Origin: Deltaproteobacteria bacterium
GTDB lineage: Bacteria > Desulfobacterota > Dissulfuribacteria > Dissulfuribacterales > UBA3076
NCBI GenBank assembly: GCA_030618205.1
Contig: JAUXDR010000029.1
Coordinates: forward strand, 1 to 8,364
DNA: 8,364 nucleotides
Direction: 5' to 3'
Shown: one piece after another, positions 1 through 6,670 of the stretch
Numbering within the stretch: position 1 is the first letter of the stretch
Layout: each line of letters starts with the position of its first letter
Position numbers and translations under genes: made by a program
The notes under the pieces: model-generated
Seen by the model: the letters and a program-made list of their open reading frames with translations, nothing else
Told to the model about the DNA's origin: nothing
The model's database searches: none

Positions 1-120
1 GACCTGGCGGATTCAACGCGCTCCATCGCGCCTTTGCAGGTCGCCCCTGATTGTATTGTAATTGATTCCTCCGATTTGACCGTGGAAGATGTCCTTGAAA
101 AAATAGTAACCGAAATGTAG
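1..120 (+). CDS. cmk: Cytidylate kinase, C-terminal end only (partial)
   Basis: The window opens inside a plus-strand reading frame of 39 codons ending in TAG at 118-120. It is too short to stand out as an open reading frame, but the peptide begins DLADSTRSIAPLQVAPD and continues through a VIDSSDLTVEDVLEKI-type tail. This matches the C-terminus of bacterial cytidylate kinase, where a conserved R-D-x-x-D-S-x-R-x-x-A-P-L segment in the LID region is followed by a 'D-(A/C)-x-x-I-D-(T/S)-(S/T)' strand and a final helix. Known family role: the cytosolic enzyme phosphorylates CMP and dCMP using ATP, in pyrimidine nucleotide recycling. The N-terminal P-loop and CMP-binding parts lie outside the window. 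It converges on the Tim44-domain gene with only 15 bp between the stop codons. Identity is fairly sure from this motif; the gene is 5'-incomplete only because the window starts here. Confidence 0.82.
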   Translation, partial: DLADSTRSIAPLQVAPDCIVIDSSDLTVEDVLEKIVTEM

Positions 121-135
121 TTAACCTCTGAACCC

Positions 136-1119
136 TTACATTTGATCAATCCCGGCCAGCTTCCAATCTGAGCTGCCAACCGTGCGTGCAAAGGTCCACT
201 TTTCGGCAAATTTGACCGGCTCGGTCCGGCTGCCTTCAATCACCGTATCTGTGGATTCATCCACAGTATAATCAAGGAGATTGGCAGTAAAGAAGACGGT
301 CAGGTATTCTTCGCTTTTGCCGGCACCGGCATCTTCTATTTCCACTTTTCTAATTGCGATGTTTTCCAGCCGGTTAATCTGGCCTTTTTGTTTCATCTCC
401 TGGAAGTGTTTCATATACTCTTCTGACAACTCAGGCCCCAAAAGGTGTTCTATCGTGGAGATATCACGGCGCATCCAGCCGGCCTGCACCTTGAAGAATA
501 CGTCTTGAGCAAACTCCTTGAATTTTTCCTCGCTAAAACCCTGGTCTGACATCCGTATCATGTTAAGAGCATCTGATACAGTGTCAGCCGGCGGGGCATC
601 TATCCCGACCGGCGAGCCCCCCGGCATAGGTCCCCCATGCCGGCTTGAAGGCGGAGGAACAGGAGGTGTCTGGCGGGCATGAGCCTCGCCTGGTCCGAAT
701 GATCCTGGAGCACTGTGAGACATTGAGGAAGCTTTTTTGCGAGCAAAGTGTCTGTACAGGAAATATAGCAGGCCGCCAATCAGTATGATTTCAAAAAGGC
801 CGATTCCGCTCCCGCCAACACCACCCCCCATGGCATGGCCCATGCCGCCAAAGAGCATGCTGCCGAGAAAACCTCCAAGCATCATTCCTCCGAGACCTGA
901 CATAAAACCGCTGGGGCCTCTTTGGGTCGAGCTTGTCCTGGATGTGGGGGCTGTGGTCTGTTTAGTCGGGCTGGTCTTCATGGGCTTGGAATATGACCGG
1001 CTCCCGCCAAAGGACCGGCCGCCGCCCCTGGCCCTTGCGTCCGCAATATCAATAAAGCTTTCTGAAACAAAGGCAAAGACAAATATGAAAAATAGTGTGG
1101 TAGATATTACCTTAAGCAC
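136..1119 (-). CDS. Exported Tim44-like domain protein (Gly/Pro-rich, one central membrane segment)
   Basis: The protein has 327 residues. Residues 1-29 form a signal peptide or membrane anchor (hydrophobic LFFIFVFAFV core) ending near ADARA. Residues 30-70 are a basic Gly/Ser/Thr-rich stretch, and 70-108 are extremely Gly/Met-rich. A transmembrane helix at about 107-122 is followed by a basic stop (RHFARKK). A Pro/Gly linker spans 135-178. Residues 180-327 form the Tim44-like fold (F-x-x-x-A-Q-x-x-F-x-x-(V/I)-Q-x-(A/G)-W-x-x-x-D, and a late W-x-F-x-R with a W-K-L-x-G-I ending). This layout is typical of bacterial Tim44-domain proteins, whose exact role is poorly known; the domain is related to mitochondrial Tim44 and ribosomal L45. 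I chose the GTG at 1117-1119 because GGAGGAG lies 7 nt upstream and the signal peptide starts there. A longer frame reaching ATG at 1308 would run through the upstream DUF72 gene and is rejected. It is the last gene of the minus-strand operon, 1 nt after the DUF72 stop. Confidence 0.85.
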   Translation of the reverse strand: MLKVISTTLFFIFVFAFVSESFIDIADARARGGGRSFGGSRSYSKPMKTSPTKQTTAPTSRTSSTQRGPSGFMSGLGGMMLGGFLGSMLFGGMGHAMGGGVGGSGIGLFEIILIGGLLYFLYRHFARKKASSMSHSAPGSFGPGEAHARQTPPVPPPSSRHGGPMPGGSPVGIDAPPADTVSDALNMIRMSDQGFSEEKFKEFAQDVFFKVQAGWMRRDISTIEHLLGPELSEEYMKHFQEMKQKGQINRLENIAIRKVEIEDAGAGKSEEYLTVFFTANLLDYTVDESTDTVIEGSRTEPVKFAEKWTFARTVGSSDWKLAGIDQM

Positions 1120-1120
1120 G

Positions 1121-1843
1121 TTATTTCTCCTCCAGTATTTTTTGCAACAATAAAGCGTCTGTTGCAGCGCTTCCATCGTCAGTATTATCGAAATATATAA
1201 AAGTTTCAATACCCCACTCCCTGATTGTGCCCAGCCACTTGCTGAGCATCTCTTCTCCATAGAGGCCGTGATACAGTTCATGGGCGCCGTGCAGACGCAC
1301 ATAGGCAAAGTCTGCCGTAACCTCCAGACTCATCGGGTGGCGACCGGCAGTGTCACTAACTACCCAGGCCACATTCTGCTTACTCAATATATCCCAGACC
1401 TGAGGCTCGTGCCAGGATGGATGCCTGGCCTCCAGCGAGATCTTTGTATCCGGCGGTTGCATTGCCAGAAATCCTGTAAGGAGATCTTTGTCGAACTTCA
1501 GAGACGGGGGGAGTTGAAATAGTGCCGCGCCCATCTTTTCTTTGAGCGGCTTTATATCATTCCAGAACCTGTCGATGGAATCCTGTGAAACATCCAGCCG
1601 CCTGATATGTGTGAAAAAACGTGGCGCCTTAACTGCCCATAAGAAATCCGGTGGAGTACGCCTGTACCAGCCCTCCCATGTACTTTGGGGAAAAGAGCGA
1701 TAAAAAGATGCATTCAGCTCTACAGTATGGAGTTTTGTTGAGTAGGTCTCAAGATATTTTCTTTTGGGTGTTTCGGGAGGATAGATTCTTTTAACAAAGC
1801 TTTCATAATTCCAGCCACTGGTGCCGATGTGGATATCAGGCAT
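1121..1843 (-). CDS. DUF72 (YecE-like) TIM-barrel family protein
   Basis: A 240-residue protein, close to the usual 230-290 of the family, with the DUF72 hallmarks in order: I-G-T-S-G-W at 6-11, V-E-L-N-A-S-F-Y at 41-48 (Glu42 and Asn44 at the barrel mouth), a W-x-V-K-A strand at 69-73, F-Q-L-P-P at 109-113, E-A-R-H-P-S-W at 138-144, a Y-V-R-L-H-G strand at 181-186 and Y-F-D-N at 217-220. These proteins are cytosolic TIM barrels; no enzymatic activity is established, so I assign none. I preferred the ATG at 1843 because family members begin a few residues before the GTSGW motif. No strong Shine-Dalgarno is visible, and an in-frame GTG two codons upstream is possible. It lies 10 bp after the histidine-kinase stop and 1 bp before the Tim44-domain gene, so it is the middle gene of an operon. 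Confidence 0.88.
   Translation of the reverse strand: MPDIHIGTSGWNYESFVKRIYPPETPKRKYLETYSTKLHTVELNASFYRSFPQSTWEGWYRRTPPDFLWAVKAPRFFTHIRRLDVSQDSIDRFWNDIKPLKEKMGAALFQLPPSLKFDKDLLTGFLAMQPPDTKISLEARHPSWHEPQVWDILSKQNVAWVVSDTAGRHPMSLEVTADFAYVRLHGAHELYHGLYGEEMLSKWLGTIREWGIETFIYFDNTDDGSAATDALLLQKILEEK
1127..1133 (-). promoter_or_regulatory. Ribosome binding site deciding the GTG start of the Tim44-domain gene
   Basis: On the minus strand GGAGGAG is followed by 7 nt and then GTG (1119-1117). The site lies inside the last codons of the DUF72 gene, whose TAA is at 1121-1123, one base before the GTG. This geometry suggests translational coupling between the two genes and fixes the start well downstream of the first ATG in the frame. 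Confidence 0.85.
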
Positions 1844-1853
1844 AGTCACATGA

Positions 1854-3989
1854 CTAATTTTTTTCTGCACATTGCTCCGAGATGATATTCTTAAGCTCAT
1901 CAAGACTGAAGGGTTTGCTTAAAACAGCATCAATACCGACTTCTGTCAGGTCTTTTGATTCGTATTCCGCGCCCCATCCGGTAACCAGGACAACCGGCAG
2001 ATCGGCTTTTCTGCTTTTTGCCTTTGCCGCAACATCCCAGCCACTTATCACCGGCATACCCAGGTCTGTAATTACCAGATCAAAATCTTCTTTATCCAGA
2101 AAGTCTATGGCACGTTGTCCATCTGATACTCCTACTATCTTATGCCCTAAGCCGTCCAGCATTATTGTCAATAAATCCACTATCTGCTTTTCGTCATCAA
2201 CAGCAAGGATTTTCAGGGGTTTTGTTTCAGGGCTCTTTGCAGTTGGAGCTTCGCTTACCTTTTGCGTTTCGGAAATGGGCAAAGCAATTCTGAAAGTGGT
2301 GCCTTCGCCCTCCTTGCTGTCAACACTGATCGTACCTTTTGTTTGTACTATTAACCCGAATGAAACGCTGAGCCCCAGACCGGAATTACCAATATCTTTA
2401 GTGGTAAAGTAAGGATCAAAGACCCTTTTTTTAATATCTTTAGACATGCCGATTCCGTTATCTTCAATTTCCAGCACTACATTGGAATCCTTTTCGTAGG
2501 ATCGCATGGCTATAGTACCACCTTCGGGCATGGCATCTACTGCATTAAAAATCAGGTTTGTTAAAATTTCCCGCAATTCCGCCGGATGCATTGAGACAGG
2601 CCTTGTGTCCTGGAGATCAAGCTTTGTGTTGATGAAAATACCATTTTTCTCACTTTCACCTTTCCACTTTGGTTTTGTCAACTCTATCGCATCTTTGACC
2701 ACTTCACGCACGTTTGAGGCTTGACCCCTAGCTTTAAGTTTTTGACTAAAACCTGTAAATGTTTGCAGTCTGCTGACTGTGAATGCCCCGTCATTAACAG
2801 CAGTCTCTATGTTCCTGACCTTGCGCAGAGCCCCCTGGTCGTTTATTTCCATGGCCAGGAGCTGTGCATTGCCAAGGATTGTGGTGAGGAGGTTATTAAA
2901 GTCATGGGCTATTCCGCCGGCCATGGAACCCAGTGCCGTTAGTTTTTCAATATAAATCAATTTTTCTGTAGCGATTTTCTGATTTGTAAGGTCATGGACT
3001 ACCAGCATACTTCCCTGACTCCGGCCTTCGGGATCTCTTAACGGGTGCAAGAAGATATCGGCAGGTACAGTGGTTCCATCCGGACGCAAAAGGTCTATGT
3101 CCGTGAGTCTGGCAAGACCTCCGGTTAGCAGCAAATTACTAAGATTGGTATAATCGGTTTTATCTTGAAATAGCTTTGCTGGAGAATGGCCTGCTATGTA
3201 TTCAAGAGAACAGCCTGTAATGGAAAGAAAACTCGGATTTGCGTGCAGCATATTTCCGGCGGAATCTAAGAGGCAAATACCCTGTGGGGCATTTTCAATG
3301 ACAGATTCCATATATGCCATAGTGCCACTGAGTTCCTTTTTGACATGATGAAGTTCGCTGTTTTTGGCTTCAACTAGCTGTTGAAGGTGCAGGTGGCTGG
3401 CATAAAGTTTTTCATGAAACTCTGTTGTCTGGAGAAGGCGACCTATTACGTTGGAGAGAATTACCAGATCACGCCTTTTACAAGGAGAAAAGGTCCTGGG
3501 AGCCGAGGAGCTGAGGTTGAGAACACCAATGGACCATAGAGGCAGGCAGACCAGACTGCAAGGCTGGACTTTCGAGCCGGGTTTAACAGGGATTGATTCC
3601 TTTGCGCTGTTCTCTATGAACATAGGGGTCTGTGATCCAAAGACTTTCCATGCTATACCCTCGTTCCGTTCAAATACCAGGTTCTTGCGATAAGATTGCT
3701 TATGAGGGATTTCCAGGATTTCAGAAAAACCCTTGGCCGCTGTCAGCCTCAAGCAATCTTTTTTTGTGTCGTAGAGAAGAATTGAGGCGTTCTCAAAATC
3801 CGTGTCCTCGATGAATATGTCTATGATACACTTACAGATTTTCTCTTGAGAGATACACTGGCTTACAGCCTCTGCCATGCGGAGAATTATCCGCAGGGCC
3901 TGGATTTCATCTGTCTCTTGTCTGGGCGGACTTAGGAAATCATCCCCAGGATGTTCGACATTCTGCTCCATGGTGGATTCAGACCTCAT
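1854..3989 (-). CDS. Soluble hybrid sensor histidine kinase (GAF-PAS-HisKA-HATPase-REC)
   Basis: A 711-residue cytosolic sensor kinase with no membrane segment. Domains: GAF at about 30-190; short coiled coil at 190-225; PAS at about 225-340 (N-A-P-Q-G-I-C-L-L-D start, H-D-L-T end); dimerisation/phosphoacceptor domain with G-S-M-A-G-G-I-A-H-D-F-N-N-L-L, putative phospho-His362. The ATPase has an N box (N478, N482, D485), G1 D510-N-G-I-G, F box F524-D-P-Y-F and G2 G534-x-x-G-L-G-L. A C-terminal receiver has D598-D599, phosphoacceptor Asp642, Thr670 and Lys692. All catalytic residues are intact, so it should autophosphorylate and pass phosphate to its own receiver. The GAF domain looks shortened in the loop before G-V-L-N-L. 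The start is uncertain: ATG 3989 has a GGAAG almost touching it, and ATG 3971 (six codons in) has GAGGT 11 nt upstream. It is first in the operon with DUF72 and Tim44-domain genes; its signal is unknown. Confidence 0.9.
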   Translation of the reverse strand: MRSESTMEQNVEHPGDDFLSPPRQETDEIQALRIILRMAEAVSQCISQEKICKCIIDIFIEDTDFENASILLYDTKKDCLRLTAAKGFSEILEIPHKQSYRKNLVFERNEGIAWKVFGSQTPMFIENSAKESIPVKPGSKVQPCSLVCLPLWSIGVLNLSSSAPRTFSPCKRRDLVILSNVIGRLLQTTEFHEKLYASHLHLQQLVEAKNSELHHVKKELSGTMAYMESVIENAPQGICLLDSAGNMLHANPSFLSITGCSLEYIAGHSPAKLFQDKTDYTNLSNLLLTGGLARLTDIDLLRPDGTTVPADIFLHPLRDPEGRSQGSMLVVHDLTNQKIATEKLIYIEKLTALGSMAGGIAHDFNNLLTTILGNAQLLAMEINDQGALRKVRNIETAVNDGAFTVSRLQTFTGFSQKLKARGQASNVREVVKDAIELTKPKWKGESEKNGIFINTKLDLQDTRPVSMHPAELREILTNLIFNAVDAMPEGGTIAMRSYEKDSNVVLEIEDNGIGMSKDIKKRVFDPYFTTKDIGNSGLGLSVSFGLIVQTKGTISVDSKEGEGTTFRIALPISETQKVSEAPTAKSPETKPLKILAVDDEKQIVDLLTIMLDGLGHKIVGVSDGQRAIDFLDKEDFDLVITDLGMPVISGWDVAAKAKSRKADLPVVLVTGWGAEYESKDLTEVGIDAVLSKPFSLDELKNIISEQCAEKN

Positions 3990-4068
3990 CTTCCAAAGGC
4001 CATTTGCCTTTTCCCCAGGTGTTCATTGCCCTGCTGCCCGATCATTTTTGGACTGCAAAGAGCTGTTT

Positions 4069-4096
4069 TTTATACATCGGCGTTGATTTCTATAAT
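4069..4096 (+). promoter_or_regulatory. Possible promoter of the divergent GAF-GAF histidine kinase
   Basis: A perfect -10 hexamer TATAAT (4091-4096) lies 16 bp after a weak -35 TTTATA (4069-4074). A second TATAAT occurs at 4103-4108, overlapping the -10 of the opposite promoter. If either is used, the two divergent promoters overlap and could compete. The AT-rich region also gives chance TATAAT matches, so confidence is low. Confidence 0.3.
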
Positions 4097-4106
4097 ATTT
4101 TCTATA

Positions 4107-4135
4107 ATAATGGTTGCCAGGTTATTAGTTGTCAA
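4107..4135 (-). promoter_or_regulatory. Sigma70-type promoter of the kinase-DUF72-Tim44 operon
   Basis: On the minus strand a perfect -35 TTGACA (4135-4130) is followed by a 17-bp spacer and CATTAT (4112-4107, 4 of 6 matches to TATAAT). Transcription would start near 4100, giving a leader of about 110 nt before the kinase start. It is the best promoter match in the divergent region. The assignment is from sequence pattern alone. Confidence 0.55.
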
Positions 4136-4173
4136 AATTATCCTATCACTAATTTCATTCCGAACATAGCCAT

Positions 4174-6006
4174 ATGAAAGAAAATTTTTTGGAATTTCTC
4201 AAAAACCATCCGTCGCTTCAGCATCTGACTCATTCAGAGCGTCTGGATCTGCCCCGTTCTATCGAGCAGGAATATCTGGTTGGAGTCCTCTCCGGCATTA
4301 TCCACGATGTTGAAGAAATTATTGAGATTGATTCCGGACTTGAAGAAAAGAAGATCCTTGAGATTGCTGCGGAAAAAATAGCAAATATTCTTAAGGCCGA
4401 AGCTGCATCCATACGGCTCTTTGATCCCAAATCCCTGAGCATGACCTGCCTCGGCACACACCGGATTGCCGAAACCGAATGTAAAATTGCCGTCCCTTTT
4501 GAGGATTCCGTCTCAGGACGGGTGGTCCGGGAAAACAGAAGCATCGCCATATCGAGCCTCCTTGAAGATCCGTACTTCAAGATTAAAAGCATAGTGAAAG
4601 ATAAAGGATTTCATTCCCTCTTGGCGGTTCCTCTTCAGATTCCAAGGTTTTCAGGTTCGGAAGGAGACGTTCTCGGCTCCCTTCAGATTTATTACAAGGA
4701 GGATAACCGGAAGTTTGATCCATTTGAGATAATTCATGCTGAGCTCCTGGCCCGTCGCGTAAGCTTTGTCCTGGCCAAAAGGAAGATCCTGGCCTTACAG
4801 AGGCTGAATGCGCACAAGGAGAACATGGTAGACAGGATTTTTATAAAGCTGAGCAACCGGGAAGGGATCAAGCTGAAGGACCTGTTCATGGACCTGATCC
4901 CCGAGCTTGAGCCATATCTGCAGGTCAAGAGCTGTTCTCTGTTTTCAGTGTCCAAGGATCAGAAGTTTATCCGTCTTGAGGCCGGGTATCCCCTGGACAA
5001 AACGTATCACCAATTGGGCTATACCTTTACAGTGAGCCATCACCTGTACTTCCAAACTGCGATCCATGGGGCGCCGGAATACGGAGACCATCCGTTTGAG
5101 CGGATAGATCCTGCCTATCTCTTGATAAAAGATCCTGAAAGGAGCCGCTTCATCAGCTCGGGTATGCGGAAATTCGTCCAAAGGCATCACATTCATTCCA
5201 TCCTGATCGTCCCGCTCAGGGTAAAGGGGACCACTCGTTATCTGATGACCTTTTATGCTACGGATCAGAAGTCGTCCTTTATGAACGAAGAGATAGATCT
5301 GTTGACCTTTTTGGGAAAAGAAGCCATGAAGGCCTTGCGGTTAGAGCTCTTGGACGACATCATGCACGATTTCAAAAATCCCGCGATTGCCATCACAGGA
5401 TTTGCCTCCAGGGCCAGGAATTTGCTGGAATCAGAAGACATTGAGGGGATACGGAACAAGTTGGTCACATACCTGGACATCATCCTTAAGGAAACGGTCC
5501 GCATGCAGGATATGGCCGTGGCCATGAGATTGGAAGGCCGGGAAGAGGTCTTGGATCTCGGTGAGATCGCCGGAGAACGATTCCGTCTTAATGAGGAAGC
5601 CATTCGGCAATCATGGCGCAAATACATCCGGATAGAGCCCCCGGAAATTGAAGCAGAGATGTTAGTCTATTGTCCGCGGTTTGGTCTGGAACGAGTACTG
5701 GATAATCTTATGAACAACGCTGTCAATGCCATCCCGAAACAGGGAGGCGCTCTGTCTATGCGCTGTTATATAGAGGAGACCATGGCCTGTCTCGAGATCA
5801 GAAATACAGGAGAGATACCAGAGGAAAAAATTGATCAGGTCAAAAAAGGTGAACTAAGGGGTCGTGGCTTAAATATCATTTATAGGTTTGTGCAAGGCAA
5901 CCACGGAAAGATCGATATCCGGGCCGAGGACGGCCAGACCGTAGTTATTGTCAAGCTCCCGCTTTTTCAGCAAAAAGACACTGATAGTACAAATTTAGGA
6001 ATTTAG
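4174..6006 (+). CDS. Soluble sensor histidine kinase (GAF-GAF-HisKA-HATPase, no receiver)
   Basis: A 610-residue protein without transmembrane segments. The first GAF domain spans about 58-203 (A-A-S-I-R-L-F-D, L-A-V-P-L, G-S-L-Q-I-Y). The second, about 220-392, carries a long His-rich insertion at 285-341 before I-L-I-V-P-L. The phosphoacceptor helix has D-D-I-M-H-D-F-K-N-P, putative phospho-His398. The ATPase domain at about 500-597 has a good N box (N511, N514, N518), but G1 is reduced to R-N-T-G-E (543-547), no F box is visible, and G2 is G-R-G-L-N (563-567). Such compact ATP lids occur in some active kinases, so I infer a kinase but note the degeneracy. There is no clear Shine-Dalgarno; an in-frame TAA at 4150-4152 rules out a longer ATG start. 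It diverges from the hybrid kinase gene. The final residues T-N-L-G-I are encoded by a short tandem repeat that continues past the stop. Confidence 0.85.
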   Translation: MKENFLEFLKNHPSLQHLTHSERLDLPRSIEQEYLVGVLSGIIHDVEEIIEIDSGLEEKKILEIAAEKIANILKAEAASIRLFDPKSLSMTCLGTHRIAETECKIAVPFEDSVSGRVVRENRSIAISSLLEDPYFKIKSIVKDKGFHSLLAVPLQIPRFSGSEGDVLGSLQIYYKEDNRKFDPFEIIHAELLARRVSFVLAKRKILALQRLNAHKENMVDRIFIKLSNREGIKLKDLFMDLIPELEPYLQVKSCSLFSVSKDQKFIRLEAGYPLDKTYHQLGYTFTVSHHLYFQTAIHGAPEYGDHPFERIDPAYLLIKDPERSRFISSGMRKFVQRHHIHSILIVPLRVKGTTRYLMTFYATDQKSSFMNEEIDLLTFLGKEAMKALRLELLDDIMHDFKNPAIAITGFASRARNLLESEDIEGIRNKLVTYLDIILKETVRMQDMAVAMRLEGREEVLDLGEIAGERFRLNEEAIRQSWRKYIRIEPPEIEAEMLVYCPRFGLERVLDNLMNNAVNAIPKQGGALSMRCYIEETMACLEIRNTGEIPEEKIDQVKKGELRGRGLNIIYRFVQGNHGKIDIRAEDGQTVVIVKLPLFQQKDTDSTNLGI

Positions 6007-6066
6007 GAATTGAGGGATTAGAATCAAAAAAGCACCTTCAATTCCTCAATTCACAATCCCTCAATT
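5992..6066. repeat. Octamer tandem repeat with inverted partner at the kinase gene 3' end
   Basis: Three tandem octamers AATTTAGG, AATTTAGG and AATTGAGG occupy 5992-6015. After a short loop, related units appear in inverted orientation at 6038-6066. AATTGAGGGATT (6008-6019) and AATCCCTCAATT (6055-6066) are perfect 12-bp inverted repeats, and GAATTGAGG (6007-6015) can alternatively pair with CCTCAATTC (6044-6052). The array spans the kinase stop codon (6004-6006). No T-run follows the second arm, so it is not a textbook intrinsic terminator, although the RNA would fold. Confidence 0.75.
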
Positions 6067-6219
6067 ATCAGTATGGACCTATCGCCTACGGAGAAGCTCT
6101 AAGTAATGGAAATTCCTATACTATCAAGTTAAAATATTTCTTTTTTAAAAACAGCTAGTTGAATATTTAGGTGTCTAACAAGCGCAGGTTCCCTGTTGGG
6201 CTTGTAGCAGCTCCAGAAG

Positions 6220-6260
6220 GACGTAATGGGGGACGTAATAGAAGCTCAATAATGGGGGAC
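6220..6260. repeat. TGGGGGAC-type motif pair beside a transposase relic (REP-like or element end)
   Basis: AATGGGGGACGTAATA (6225-6240) and TAATGGGGGAC (6250-6260) share a 10-base core in the same orientation. GACGTAAT also occurs twice (6220-6227 and 6232-6239). A third same-strand copy lies at 7428-7441 beside another transposase remnant. On the minus strand the core reads GTCCCCCAT and forms the last codons of the decayed transposase frame at 6246-6497. I infer that it marks a RAYT element boundary or its REP-type substrate. Confidence 0.55.
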
Positions 6261-6497
6261 CTCCGCTGCCGGATGCCCAACTTCTTCAACAGCCAGCCAA
6301 GCAAGCAGGGATCTGGCTTCTGAATACTGTCTTTGTCTGTTCCCAAAACATATCAACTCAGGTTTAAGGCCCAATTTCCCAGCCACAATTTCAATCGGTT
6401 CCTCTATGGGGCGTTTGGCTAGGTACTACTTTTCAAGAAGCGTCTCCGATTGTTCAAGGGTTTCATTTACCCTGGTGAAATAGAAAGACAAAGGCAT
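6246..6497 (-). pseudogene. Decayed C-terminal fragment of a RAYT (REP-associated tyrosine) transposase
   Basis: Reading the minus strand from 6479 gives F-T-R-V-N-E-T-L-E-Q-S-E-T-L-L-E-K, then an in-frame TAG at 6428-6426. The frame then continues as Y-L-A-K-R-P-I-E-E-P-I-E-I-V-A-G-K-L-G-L with R-Q-Y-S-E-A-R-S-L-L-A-W-L-A-V-E-E-V-G-H-P about 25 residues later. This matches the DnaA-like/HTH tail found at the C-terminus of many Y1-family RAYT transposases, and aligns by eye with the better preserved remnant at 7442-7885 (same 'E-x-x-I-E-x-V ... G-(L/I) ... S-x-A-R-(S/A)-(L/I)' spacing). The N-terminal HUH nuclease domain is missing, the frame carries a nonsense codon, and after A-A-E-V it runs into the TGGGGGAC motif and stops at TGA 6248-6246, losing the recognition helix. 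The upstream limit, ATG at 6497, is arbitrary. It is a non-functional relic. Confidence 0.6.
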
Positions 6498-6503
6498 TTC
6501 ACA

Positions 6504-6607
6504 GGGCAGGCAGGATTAACCCCAGTACCATCTGCCGGAGCTACCCCAGTTAAATCCGCTACGCTGTCCTTCGGAATTGAACGGGGTACGGCGGGGCAAG
6601 CAGGATT
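6504..6607. repeat. Near-identical 14-bp direct repeats flanking an imperfect hairpin
   Basis: GGGCAGGCAGGATT (6504-6517) and GGGCAAGCAGGATT (6594-6607) differ at one base and bracket 76 bp. Inside, TACCCC (6542-6547) can pair with GGGGTA (6583-6588). The stem extends imperfectly through GTT/AAC, AAT/ATT and CC/GG around a roughly 15-nt loop. It could be a small non-autonomous repeat element. I do not recognise the family. Confidence 0.45.
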
Positions 6608-6642
6608 TTTTTAAACCATTCAGATAATTACCTAAGTTGAGC

Positions 6643-6670
6643 GATTAGCCGTTAGCCATTAGCGTTTAGC
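6643..6670. repeat. Heptamer tandem array, four units of NNTTAGC
   Basis: GATTAGC, CGTTAGC, CATTAGC and GTTTAGC follow one another without gaps, four units of seven bases that vary only at the first two positions. It is in noncoding DNA about 95 bp downstream of the PIN-toxin gene (minus-strand sense). It resembles the short tandemly repeated repetitive heptamers known from cyanobacteria in design only; a relationship is not implied. Confidence 0.8.

Noticed and set aside
113..143. Small inverted repeat AAATGTA / TACATTT spanning both convergent stop codons (cmk and Tim44-domain gene)
   Set aside because: Only 7 AT-rich base pairs with a 17-nt loop and no T-run on either side; too weak to call a bidirectional terminator.
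737..1153. Plus-strand proline-rich reading frame of 138 codons
   Set aside because: It is the antisense shadow of the Gly/Met-rich part of the Tim44-domain gene; its composition merely mirrors that low-complexity stretch.
1120..1308. N-terminal extension of the Tim44-domain gene to an ATG at 1308
   Set aside because: It would overlap the DUF72 gene by almost 190 bp in another frame and bury the signal peptide. The GTG at 1119 has a perfectly placed GGAGGAG and the signal peptide begins there.
4230..4592. Minus-strand reading frames inside the GAF-GAF kinase gene
   Set aside because: Antisense shadows of a well-supported gene, without ribosome binding sites or recognisable domains.
6008..6066. 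Rho-independent terminator for the GAF-GAF kinase gene
   Set aside because: The 12-bp stem is real, but it is AT-rich, has a 35-nt interval and is not followed by a U-run, so I list it as a repeat rather than a terminator.
6067..6219. Possible tRNA or small RNA in the gap after the kinase (GGTTCCC-like string near 6187)
   Set aside because: No cloverleaf can be drawn around it, and no T-loop GTTCRANNC with matching acceptor stem is present.
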